A stretch of 64,000 bases of DNA from an uncultured Bacteroidales bacterium (lineage in GTDB: Bacteria > Bacteroidota > Bacteroidia > Bacteroidales > UBA932), in NCBI GenBank assembly GCA_945948555.1, contig CAMFBM010000005.1:1-64000 (forward strand), given 5' to 3'. Positions 36,409 to 45,033 of this stretch are shown in pieces. The position numbers and the translations under genes are program-made. Numbering within the stretch: position 1 is the first letter of the stretch; every line of letters begins with the position of its first letter. Under the pieces are notes generated by a model. That model did no database searches and was not told where the DNA came from. It worked only from the letters and a program-made list of their open reading frames with translations.

Positions 36409-37577
36409 TATTCTTCGGAAGAAACTGCGCTGTTAGGATTGAGGAAGTTGATTGGGTCAGACCACTCCAAAGTTCCTTTGATCGGGAGGTCGTTCCCGTT
36501 GCCTGTGGAGTCCTTGAGCAGACCGTCTTCCTCCTTGTCAAGTTTCCAGTAACCAAGCAGCCCGCTGCTGTTTGAAGGAACTTCCCTGCTCATATTGTCA
36601 CGGATTGTCCCCTGGCTGAGACATTTGTCCCAGAGCCTGATCTGTGCGAGCGAGGAGTTCTGCCCGATGGTGTAACTGGAGTTTACGAAAGTCATATGCT
36701 CGAATGAGTACTTGTATCCCGCCAGAGTCATACTTACCTCTTTCTCTCCGTTGATGAACAGGGTCATATCATTCCCGTCGAATGTGTAGGCAATGTGGAA
36801 CCACTTCTCGGCAACCCAAGGATGTGTCAGGTCATCCAGATATGCTCCGGTCATCTGATTCTGGAACCACGGACCGTCTCCCTCTTTGTTCTTTGGCCAC
36901 CATCTGAAAAGGAAGTCTCCTGTGTAAATAGGTGAGGAATTGCCGTTGAAAGCCTGACCTCCGTAGCTGTTGCCCATCCTCATCCAGAACTCGAGGGTGA
37001 GATTCTCCAGATTCTCGAATTTCGTTGCGAATGATCCACCACAACCCTGATTGGTGCTGAAGAAAATCGGTGTCCTTTGCACCAGAGGTGTGGCAAAGAG
37101 GAACATAATGTGCCTGGCATCAGAAACGGCTTCTACAGGACCCTCCACGGAGGCAATCCTGATCGGAAGGGCGAAGACCTTGCCGTCAGTTGCCTCAAAA
37201 GGTTCTATTTTCAGATGGAACTGGCTGGAAAGGCTTCCTGCGGCAATCTTCACGGTCTTGTCCAATGTCCAGTATTGCTCCGGCAGAACTTCGTAGGATG
37301 CATTCTTGCGCCGGTTGTATGAATCGATGAAATCCCTGTCAACGCCAAGGGTGACCGTTACGTCCTGTTCGGCATAGTTCATCAGCCTGATGTTCATTGT
37401 CTTCTCGAATGTCCCATTCATTGTGACAGTCTCAACCTGCTGGGTAAACTTGTCGGTAGGGGCAGCCTCGTCAATGTAAACTGCATTGGTGATGATACCG
37501 TACTTTGCGTCGTCGCAACTGAGGCAGACGAGGGCAGTGGCAAGAATGCCGGTAGCGTATGCAAATATCCTTTTCAT
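36408..37577 (-). CDS. DUF1735 and LamG-domain surface lipoprotein
   Basis: A 389-residue lipoprotein from MKRIFAYATG with Cys in VCLSCDD. It has an N-terminal DUF1735 (BT_3987 N-domain) beta fold (about 30-150, FEKTMNIRLMNYAEQDVTVTLGV) and a C-terminal concanavalin/LamG-like domain (about 165-360, LEFWMRMGNS, HIAYTFDGNDMTLFINGEKE, QIRLWDKCLS, GYWKLD). These usually sit on the cell surface and bind glycan. It is the fourth gene of the SusC/SusD locus, after GH18; its start lies 4 nt past the GH18 stop. Confidence 0.88.
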   Translation of the reverse strand: MKRIFAYATGILATALVCLSCDDAKYGIITNAVYIDEAAPTDKFTQQVETVTMNGTFEKTMNIRLMNYAEQDVTVTLGVDRDFIDSYNRRKNASYEVLPEQYWTLDKTVKIAAGSLSSQFHLKIEPFEATDGKVFALPIRIASVEGPVEAVSDARHIMFLFATPLVQRTPIFFSTNQGCGGSFATKFENLENLTLEFWMRMGNSYGGQAFNGNSSPIYTGDFLFRWWPKNKEGDGPWFQNQMTGAYLDDLTHPWVAEKWFHIAYTFDGNDMTLFINGEKEVSMTLAGYKYSFEHMTFVNSSYTIGQNSSLAQIRLWDKCLSQGTIRDNMSREVPSNSSGLLGYWKLDKEEDGLLKDSTGNGNDLPIKGTLEWSDPINFLNPNSAVSSEE

Positions 37578-37581
37578 AGTC

Positions 37582-38679
37582 TTATTCCTCATCTTCCGTC
37601 TGTTCTTCTTTTTGTTTCTCCTCCTCCCTCTTCTTCAGTGTTTCCGGGGAAGGGTTCATTTCCTGGATTACCTCACGCATAATCCTGTAATCATCATACT
37701 TGCCTCCAAGGTTGAAACGGTAGGCTCCGACTCCTCCGATTCGTTCCCCGGGCAGGTTCGGCCGTTTGTACCTTGCCATACCCATCAGTGAATATGTAAT
37801 CGAGCCGTCCCTGTCGGTGTACTGTTCTCCTCCGTTTTTCTGGTATCGTTCAAAGTCCTCACACCAGATGGTCTTGCGGAGTATGGTGCTCTCGTCCTCC
37901 AGTGCCCCGAATTTGTTCAGGAGTCTGTTGAAGCGGTTGTCCAGATCCCAGTATCCGCGGCAGTAATAGGACTGAATGATGTAGTAGTCAAGCAGGGGAC
38001 CGCTTTCAGACCTGAGGGTCTGTGGCTCTCCGTCCACGGCGAGGATCAGGCCGGTTCCTGATTGGGGACCCATATATTTTGCCATCTCGGAGAGAAAGAC
38101 GTGCATTGCGTCAGGAGAACCGGAGATGTTTCCCGAGTAGCCATAGTTCGGTTCGTAGTCGAAGTCACAGCCGTCATAGCCGTATCTTTTGCAGGTGTCA
38201 ACGATGGCCCGCGCGTATTTGCGGATGGCTTCGTCGGCTTCCTCCGTGTAGTCGTAACCTTTTCTGTTCCAGCCCCAGTATTCAGCCACGTCAACGCCTG
38301 ACGGGGTGATTTCCCTTCCGATGTCGACAATGTGCTGACACCAGAGCACCTTTATCCCCTTGAGCTGCTGGACTTCCCTCATATCGGCTATCTGATCCTT
38401 CGAAAGCCCTGTCTTTCCTCCCCAGATGGATACCATATCCATCGAGTCCGGAATGCCTCTGAGCTGGCTCTGAAGGTCGGCACCTCCCCCGTTCCATTCG
38501 CTGTACCATCCGAAACAGACGGCATGGTCAGATGCCTTGTAGGCTCTGAGGGCTTCGTAGTATTCCTTTCCGTTGATGTTGACCGGATCCTTGAACTTGG
38601 ACTCGGGGGTAGTCCAGTCCTTGCAGGAAGTCAGTGCAATTGCGGCCAGGGCCGCGACATATATCTGTCTGTAATTCAT
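37582..38679 (-). CDS. Glycoside hydrolase family 18 lipoprotein (endo-beta-N-acetylglucosaminidase type)
   Basis: A 365-residue lipoprotein (signal ending LTSCKD). The catalytic signature DGCDFDYEP matches DxxDxDxE with the acid Glu present, and QSYYCRGYWD supplies the usual late YxR/W residues, so the protein should be an active hydrolase rather than only a binding protein. The type resembles GH18 proteins of the Bacteroides N-glycan loci, which cut the chitobiose core. The C-terminus is highly charged (KKREEEKQKEEQTEDEE). It lies between SusD and the LamG lipoprotein. Confidence 0.88.
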   Translation of the reverse strand: MNYRQIYVAALAAIALTSCKDWTTPESKFKDPVNINGKEYYEALRAYKASDHAVCFGWYSEWNGGGADLQSQLRGIPDSMDMVSIWGGKTGLSKDQIADMREVQQLKGIKVLWCQHIVDIGREITPSGVDVAEYWGWNRKGYDYTEEADEAIRKYARAIVDTCKRYGYDGCDFDYEPNYGYSGNISGSPDAMHVFLSEMAKYMGPQSGTGLILAVDGEPQTLRSESGPLLDYYIIQSYYCRGYWDLDNRFNRLLNKFGALEDESTILRKTIWCEDFERYQKNGGEQYTDRDGSITYSLMGMARYKRPNLPGERIGGVGAYRFNLGGKYDDYRIMREVIQEMNPSPETLKKREEEKQKEEQTEDEE

Positions 38680-38725
38680 ATTTCGTTGATTATAAATATA
38701 TTATATATGAAATAATATTTACCAA

Positions 38726-40315
38726 TCAATACTGTCCGTTGGATTTGAGAGCCCACCAAAGGTCGGTGTTGTCGCTGTCAACTCCGTTGGAAAGAAGTTT
38801 GACCGCCTCTTTCGTGTTCTCGGCGTTCGTGTCGTACTCGCTCTTCGGGAAGTGTAGTCTTCTCATCTGTCTCTGAAGACCGCATTCCTGTTGTGAGGCT
38901 GAAACCACCGGAGGGAAGATGCGCGGGTAGCCTGTTCTTCTGAAATCTGCCCATCCTTCCATCGGATTCAGGAGGCTTGCAATCCATTTCTGAGTGATGA
39001 TGCGCTCCAGTTTCTCTGCCATTGTCGCACCTTCTTCCCAGGCGATGGTGATACTGGACTGATTCACGTAGCTGTCGGCCTGGACAACCGGGTCGTTGTG
39101 GTCACCTGGTGTGAGGGTGCTGTTCCTCATATAGTCGTCAGCGCCCCTGACTCCGAATTCCTCGAAAGAGAGCCTGATTCCCTCTTCGTAGAGAGCCTTG
39201 GCGGTTCCGTCCATGTTCCATCCCCTGACCGCTCCTTCGGCGCGCAGGAATGCCGCCTCGCTGGCGTACATTATCGGCATCGGGTTGGCCCCCGCATTGA
39301 TCAGGCCCGGATTGGCTTCTACTGCAATTTTGAAGCTGCTATAGCCTGAGTAGGTGTTCGGAATAGGAAGGTTGGTCGTTCCGCTCCTGACACCGATGTA
39401 TCCTCCACCGAGGTCTTCCGAGGCCTCAGTGAAATAGGCGCTCCGGCGCGGGTCCTGATAGCCGTTCATATAGGAGACCAGACAGGCATTCGCCTTGAGT
39501 TCGCCCCAGCCGTCAACAATCTTGTAACCGTTGTTGGTCTGTCCGCTGTTGGTGGTGTCGTAGGCGCTGTCATCCGTGCTGGTCATAACGCCGTCTGCAA
39601 CAGCCTCTTCCGCCTTGAGCTTCGCAAATTCGGGAGCGACGCCGCTCAGCCTGATTGCCATCCTGAGTTTCAGGGTGTTGGCAAATTTCAGCCATTTGGC
39701 GCAGTTGCCCCTGTAGATGCAGTCCACTTGCTGCAGGTCGGCATTTGTACCTGAAGGAGCCGCCTTCTTGAGATTGTAGATAACAAAGTCAAGGTCCTCG
39801 AACATTGCCGTCCAGGCTGCCTGCTCGCTGTCGTATTTGACATAGATGTCACCTTTCTTTACGGTAGTGTAGGGGAGGGGGCCCTGGAGGGTGGCGATTT
39901 CCTGCATTGCATATACCCTTGTCAGGAGGGCGATTGAGTAAATCAGTCCATCTCCTCCCTTCTTTTCCTTCAACTCGAAGAAGTTAGGGTATATTTTCGA
40001 GTAGAAATTGTTTGTGGTTACCTGATTCCAATCTTCCTGGGCATTGAAGTATGCAAAGATACCCGTTTTTCGTCCCCAGTGGTAAGGAGCGGTAATCTGT
40101 CCGCTGTAGCAGGCCCACATACAGTTGTTGAACTGGCAGTCGTTCTGCTGTGGACTTGCATAGACATTGAGCATCTTGACAAGCAGGTCGTTGTCAGGGA
40201 ACTCCGTCGGCTGGTATGGAGGCCTGTTGTATTCCTCAAATTTTCCTGTGCAGCCTGAAACCAAAAGGATGCCCGCAAGCAGCGGCAGTATGAAATATAT
40301 TTTTTTCATTTCCAT
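38726..40315 (-). CDS. susD: SusD/RagB-family nutrient-binding lipoprotein (SusD_2 type)
   Basis: A 529-residue surface lipoprotein with signal MKKIYFILPLLAGILLVSGC. It shows the helical, TPR-rich SusD fold typical of the SusD_2 type: CMWACYSGQITAPYHWGR, YAMQEIATLQGPLPYTTV, WLKFANTLKLRMAIRLS and, near the end, WIASLLNPMEGWADFRRTGYP. It caps the SusC porin and binds the oligosaccharide. It begins 12 nt after susC. Confidence 0.95.
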   Translation of the reverse strand: MEMKKIYFILPLLAGILLVSGCTGKFEEYNRPPYQPTEFPDNDLLVKMLNVYASPQQNDCQFNNCMWACYSGQITAPYHWGRKTGIFAYFNAQEDWNQVTTNNFYSKIYPNFFELKEKKGGDGLIYSIALLTRVYAMQEIATLQGPLPYTTVKKGDIYVKYDSEQAAWTAMFEDLDFVIYNLKKAAPSGTNADLQQVDCIYRGNCAKWLKFANTLKLRMAIRLSGVAPEFAKLKAEEAVADGVMTSTDDSAYDTTNSGQTNNGYKIVDGWGELKANACLVSYMNGYQDPRRSAYFTEASEDLGGGYIGVRSGTTNLPIPNTYSGYSSFKIAVEANPGLINAGANPMPIMYASEAAFLRAEGAVRGWNMDGTAKALYEEGIRLSFEEFGVRGADDYMRNSTLTPGDHNDPVVQADSYVNQSSITIAWEEGATMAEKLERIITQKWIASLLNPMEGWADFRRTGYPRIFPPVVSASQQECGLQRQMRRLHFPKSEYDTNAENTKEAVKLLSNGVDSDNTDLWWALKSNGQY

Positions 40316-40327
40316 TCTCTTTAAGGA

Positions 40328-43300
40328 TTAAAACTGCAGTTTGACATTCAGACCGAGATTCCTCGTGCTTGGAATCATATAGGAGTCGAAACTCTGATAG
40401 TAGTTGGATGAGGCGGCAGTGGTCACTTCAGGGTCGAACGGTGCCTTGCAGTAAATCATCCAAAGGTTTCTTCCGACAAAGCCCACCGTGATTCCGCATT
40501 TGTCTTTGAACCATTTGCGCGGGAGGGTGTAGCTGAGGTTAAGCTCTCCCAGGCGGACATTTGTCGCACTGTAGGTGTAGTGGGTCACTATGCTGGCGAT
40601 GGTCTGGTAGTAGTTCTGTGCGGAAACCAGACCGGAGTTGATGCTGACACCTCCGTTGTCACGGGCAATGGCACTGTCTTCGGACACTCCGTAGCGGTCG
40701 AGATTGGCCTGGGTCTCGCTGATGACGATGCCTCCGATTCTGGCCGTGAAGGTCATCCCGAGGTTTATGCCTTTCCACCCGAGGTCGAGGGTCAGTCCCA
40801 TATTGGCTTTCGGAAGGATGGATCCGATTTTGAATTTCTCAACTGATTTGACAGCCAGGCCGGTCTTCGGGTCGTTGAGGATGTAGCCGTTCTTGTCGCG
40901 TGCGATGACATTGCTGGCATAGACATCACCTGTGGAGCCTCCCGTGCGAAGGATGATGCTCGCATCGGTGTTTCCGAAACCTCCTACACCGAGCTCAGGC
41001 ATCTCGATAGGGTCACCTGTGTAAGGGTTGATCACTCCGTCGGCAAGTCTCATAACCCTGTTCTGGTTGCAGGTGAGGGTGTAATGTGCACCGAACCGGA
41101 TGTCGTTCCATTTGTGGTCATAGCCGATTGCAAGTTCGATTCCCCTGTTTCTGATGTCTCCGCTCTGAACATAGACGGAAGAGTAACCGGAAGATGAAGG
41201 AAGGCCTGCGGAGAAGGTCTGGTTCAGAGTATTGGACTGGTAGAGAGTCAGTTTGAGACTCAGGTCAGTGAAGAAGTTTGCGTCAATGCCGAGCTCGTAT
41301 GACCTGGTCCTTTCCGGCTTGAGGTCGTAGTTCGGATACCTTGTCGTGGTGTTCCACGTCTTGCTCTGTGCGTCATAGGAGTAGGTCGGGAGGGTCATAT
41401 ACCTGCCGTAGGAGTTGCCCACCTCGGCGTAGGAAGCCCTGACTTTCAGGAAGGACAGCCATTTCGGTGCATCGAAAAGGTCGCTGATGACGGCTGACAG
41501 TCCGACACTCGGATAGGCGAAGCAACTGTAGTCGGAGTATGCGAGTTGGGATTCCCAGTCGACACGTCCGGTGATAGTGAGGAATATGATTGATTTCCAG
41601 CCGACTTCGGCATTTCCGAAGATGGCCTGGGCCTGTTCGTGCCATCCGTCCTGCTGAGACTGCCACCCTCTTTCGTACCAGATGTTGTGTACGGCAAAGA
41701 AGTTCGGAATCTTGAGTCCTCCGATGTAGCCTATGCTTTCTGACTGCTGGTCATTGATGCTGGCGCCGAGGTTCACGTTCACCGACCAGTCGCTGAATTT
41801 CTTGTCAAATGTTGCAATGACATCTGCGTAGGTGGTTTTCAGGGTGGAGTGGATGTCCCTGTAGTTTCCGTTCTCTCCTGACCAGAGCTCGTTGGTGGAA
41901 GCGTAGATCTTGTAGGTCTGGCGATTGTTGTAGTTGTCGATTTTTACGCGTCCCACGATGTTGAGCCACGGGGTGATGTTGTATTTGAGGGAAGCATTCA
42001 GCATGTAGCGTGTCTTCTTGTTTTCGCGTACCTCCCTGTTCATCACCCAGTAAGGGTTCTGGAGACCTGCGGTGACATTCCCGTAAGGCCAGTACTGTAC
42101 GTTGCATCCCTTGTCCGGATCCCATCTCTCGAACATTCTGATGCTGTCGAAGTCCTCACCCCTTGGGAAAAGGTACAGTGCGGGCAGCGGGCTGTAGTAG
42201 ATCCCCTGGGCAGTGAGGTTCTTGTCGTTCTGAAGGATGAAACTTCCTCCGAAATCGAAGACCATCTTGTCCTGAAGGAAGGTCGTTGTGTTCCTCGCTG
42301 TGAAGTTGTAGCGGTTGTAGCCGCTGTTCGGAAGGATGTTGGTGGAGTTCGTGGAGGATACTGATGCATAGGTCTGGTTGCGGCGGTTTCCTGTCGAGAA
42401 AGTGATGGAGTTGATTTCATCAAGACCGGTGCGGAAGAAATTCTTCGGGTTGTAGTTGTTGTCAACCCTTTCGCCCCAGGACATAATGTCGTTCGGGTCG
42501 TTGCCGTAGCGGCTTTGCATCCTCGGCATCATTGCGATGGTCGAGAAGGTGGTGTTGTTGGAATATGTCAGGGTCGTCTTTCCCGCCTCTCCCTTCTTCG
42601 TGGTTATGAGTACGACACCGGCTGCCGCTGCATTACCGTACAGGGCAGCTGCGGACGGACCTGTCAGCATCGTAATGCTCTCGATGTCCTCAGGGTTCAG
42701 GTCAGCCACGCCGTCGGTTCCCGGCTGGTCTGACATTATGCTGCCGGAACCTCCGCTGCCCTGATTGTACATCGGCAGACCGTCAATCACATAGAGGGCC
42801 AGGTTGGATTTGTTGATGGATTTCACGCCCCTCATCACAACCCTGGTTGCAGAACCTGAACCGGAGGCTCCGGAGTTGATAGTGACTCCGGCAACCTTTC
42901 CGTTGAGGGAATTGACGAAGTTCACGTCCTTCACGGCCGTCAATGCGCTCCCGTCAACAGCCTGAACGTTGTAACTCAGGGCTTTCTCCGAACGTTTGAT
43001 GCCGAGGGCCGTCACCACGGTGGCTTCAAGAAATTCAGAGGAGGTGTTGAGTGTCACATCAAGGGTTGTCTGGCCGGTAAATGCTATTTCCACGGTGTTG
43101 TAACCCAGACAGGATATGTTCAGAATGTCATTCAGCATCACTCCGCCGATGGTGTAGCGCCCGTCGGTGTCGGTAATGACTCCGTTCTTGCTGCCGGACA
43201 CCATCACTGTTGCACCGATGACGGGGCCGGTCTCATCGCTGACCGTTCCAGATACGGTGTATGTGTTCCCCTGGGCGAAAGCGGATGTGGAAGATAGAAC

Positions 43301-43369
43301 ATTCACCAATGCAGAAAGCATTAAGGCTGTAAACATCAGATGTTTCAGGAACTTGAATGTCTTACACAT
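40328..43369 (-). CDS. susC: SusC/RagA-family TonB-linked outer-membrane transporter
   Basis: A 1013-residue TonB-dependent transporter. Signal peptide ends TSAFAQG; a carboxypeptidase-like beta domain (about 36-115, YTVSGTVSDETGPVIGATV) precedes the plug domain (about 120-240, VNSLNGKVAGVTI, VMRGVKSINKSNLALYVIDG, DLNPEDIESITMLTGPSAAALYG) and a 22-strand barrel ending GLNVKLQF. First gene of the susC-susD-GH18-LamG locus. No local sigma/anti-sigma or hybrid two-component regulator is next to it. Confidence 0.97.
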   Translation of the reverse strand: MCKTFKFLKHLMFTALMLSALVNVLSSTSAFAQGNTYTVSGTVSDETGPVIGATVMVSGSKNGVITDTDGRYTIGGVMLNDILNISCLGYNTVEIAFTGQTTLDVTLNTSSEFLEATVVTALGIKRSEKALSYNVQAVDGSALTAVKDVNFVNSLNGKVAGVTINSGASGSGSATRVVMRGVKSINKSNLALYVIDGLPMYNQGSGGSGSIMSDQPGTDGVADLNPEDIESITMLTGPSAAALYGNAAAAGVVLITTKKGEAGKTTLTYSNNTTFSTIAMMPRMQSRYGNDPNDIMSWGERVDNNYNPKNFFRTGLDEINSITFSTGNRRNQTYASVSSTNSTNILPNSGYNRYNFTARNTTTFLQDKMVFDFGGSFILQNDKNLTAQGIYYSPLPALYLFPRGEDFDSIRMFERWDPDKGCNVQYWPYGNVTAGLQNPYWVMNREVRENKKTRYMLNASLKYNITPWLNIVGRVKIDNYNNRQTYKIYASTNELWSGENGNYRDIHSTLKTTYADVIATFDKKFSDWSVNVNLGASINDQQSESIGYIGGLKIPNFFAVHNIWYERGWQSQQDGWHEQAQAIFGNAEVGWKSIIFLTITGRVDWESQLAYSDYSCFAYPSVGLSAVISDLFDAPKWLSFLKVRASYAEVGNSYGRYMTLPTYSYDAQSKTWNTTTRYPNYDLKPERTRSYELGIDANFFTDLSLKLTLYQSNTLNQTFSAGLPSSSGYSSVYVQSGDIRNRGIELAIGYDHKWNDIRFGAHYTLTCNQNRVMRLADGVINPYTGDPIEMPELGVGGFGNTDASIILRTGGSTGDVYASNVIARDKNGYILNDPKTGLAVKSVEKFKIGSILPKANMGLTLDLGWKGINLGMTFTARIGGIVISETQANLDRYGVSEDSAIARDNGGVSINSGLVSAQNYYQTIASIVTHYTYSATNVRLGELNLSYTLPRKWFKDKCGITVGFVGRNLWMIYCKAPFDPEVTTAASSNYYQSFDSYMIPSTRNLGLNVKLQF

Positions 43370-43404
43370 AGAAAATTTTGTTGATCAGTTATATTTTAAC
43401 CTTG

Positions 43405-43434
43405 CAAATATAGACGGATTTTTCAAATCTCAAA
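43405..43434 (-). promoter_or_regulatory. Promoter of the SusC/SusD locus
   Basis: On the minus strand TTTG (43431-43434), 18 bases, TATATTTG (43405-43412), about 36 bases before the susC start. The spacing is one base shorter than at 16281 and 51833. Confidence 0.75.
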
Positions 43435-43489
43435 TCCAATGGCAGAGTTTAATGGAATATTGTTTAGTGTGCATATTCCTGAAAAGGTC

Positions 43490-45031
43490 TCAGGAATTGA
43501 AGGTTACGTCCTTGAAAGCGAGAGTGGGAATCTGCCAGCGTGTTCCTTCTCGTGGATCGTCTCCGGCAGCGAGGAGGGAATTCCACAGTTCGGTCATATT
43601 TCCTGTAATGACCATTTCCCTGACCGGATGGATGATTTTGCCCTTGCTGAAGAGAAAGCCTTCGACGCCGTAGGAGAAGTCACCGGTGGTCTGGTTGCAG
43701 TTTCCGCCGTTGAATCCCGTTACGAGGATGCCTTCGCCGCATTGTAGCATTATCTCCTCCCGGCTCAGGTTGGGAATGACTTGAGTGTCCGGATTGGTAC
43801 GGGCAGAAGCAGGAATGACTTTGGTGTCAGTGTCGGGAATGTTGTGGGAATGGTCTGGAACGGAGGACTTGCCAAATGAGGAGAAAGGGCGGACAACAGG
43901 GCGGGAAACCCCTTCTATGGTTGGCTCAAGACCGGTTTTGCCTGCCATATAGGTGTTTACGAAAAACATCCTGACCACCCCGCCCTCAATGACCACCCTG
44001 TCGGCAGTGGCCACGCCTTCAGTGTCGAAAAGTCTCGAACCGGCTTTCCCCGGAGTGCGTGCAAGGTCGTCAAGGTAAAAATCCTGACTGAACACCTTCT
44101 TGCCGAGGCAGCCCTCCAGAAATGAATTCTTCTGCTGTATTGCAGAGGCGCTGAGGGCGGAAAGCAGGGGAGAGACCAGCCGCGAACTCGAATTGCAATC
44201 CACCACCATCGTCTTCTTTCCGGACCTCACCCTTTTGGGATTCATCTGTGCGACAGCTTTTTCCAGGGCTTCCTGTGAGCATCCTCCCGCACTGACATCC
44301 TTCAGTCGTGTGGAGGCCTTCCAACTGTAGCCGCTGTATTTCTTGCCATCTTCTGCACAGATTGTCACCTCCGTCCAGAACGAAAATGACGTTTCGGTGT
44401 GCCTCCCTTCAAAACCTTGTGAATCAATGAGGTAGTTGTCGTCTACGGAATCGTTCCATTCACATTCCTCGGAGATTATCCTGTAGGGGGCTGCATCTTT
44501 TACCCGGGCATCATCGCGGGCATCATCGCTGGTATCATCACGAGCATCATCCGTGGCATCCCCGGGGACATTCTTCCGCACATCATCCCCCGGAAAAATG
44601 CTCCCCGCCATCGCCATTTCCGTTCTCTGCCTTGGAGTGATTCCAGCGTATGCGGGATCGTACAGACCGAGTTCAAGTCCGTCAACTGCATTCCTTTCGC
44701 ATCTTGACGCTTCCGGCAGTTTCCTGAACTCATCCCTTGTCAGCATCCTCGTCGCATCGACGGCCCTGCGGACGAAGTCCTCGAGCTGCTCATTTTCCAG
44801 CAGGTTTGTGGAATATGTACCATATTTACCGTCTATATATAGATACAGGTATATTGACCTGTCAGCGCAGTGTGTGACCTTGTCGATATCGCCGTTCAGA
44901 AGAGCCACTGTGTCAAGCACATTCTTGCTCAGCGACACGCGCGCGCCCTCTGCTCCGAGGCTGGAGGCACAGTCGATGCAGAACCTTGCCGCCTCAATCT
45001 CCTTTTCTGTTATTCCATATCTTATATTCAT
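43490..45031 (-). CDS. pmbA: TldD/PmbA-family metalloprotease subunit (PmbA type) with repeat-derived insertions
   Basis: A 513-residue protein of the PmbA side of the TldD/PmbA pair: the N-domain MNIRYGITEKEIEAARFCID, and the C-domain end with CGEGILVTGFNGGNCNQTTGDFSYGVEGFLF and REMVITGNMTELW. It lacks the zinc HExxxH, as PmbA proteins do. Two low-complexity insertions stand out: residues about 145-172 (PGDATDDARDDTSDDARDDA) and about 390-425 (IPDTDTKVIPASARTNPDTQ then VIPNLS). Their DNA resembles the window's REP-like units. It begins just after tldD. Confidence 0.93.
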   Translation of the reverse strand: MNIRYGITEKEIEAARFCIDCASSLGAEGARVSLSKNVLDTVALLNGDIDKVTHCADRSIYLYLYIDGKYGTYSTNLLENEQLEDFVRRAVDATRMLTRDEFRKLPEASRCERNAVDGLELGLYDPAYAGITPRQRTEMAMAGSIFPGDDVRKNVPGDATDDARDDTSDDARDDARVKDAAPYRIISEECEWNDSVDDNYLIDSQGFEGRHTETSFSFWTEVTICAEDGKKYSGYSWKASTRLKDVSAGGCSQEALEKAVAQMNPKRVRSGKKTMVVDCNSSSRLVSPLLSALSASAIQQKNSFLEGCLGKKVFSQDFYLDDLARTPGKAGSRLFDTEGVATADRVVIEGGVVRMFFVNTYMAGKTGLEPTIEGVSRPVVRPFSSFGKSSVPDHSHNIPDTDTKVIPASARTNPDTQVIPNLSREEIMLQCGEGILVTGFNGGNCNQTTGDFSYGVEGFLFSKGKIIHPVREMVITGNMTELWNSLLAAGDDPREGTRWQIPTLAFKDVTFNS

Positions 45032-45033
45032 AA

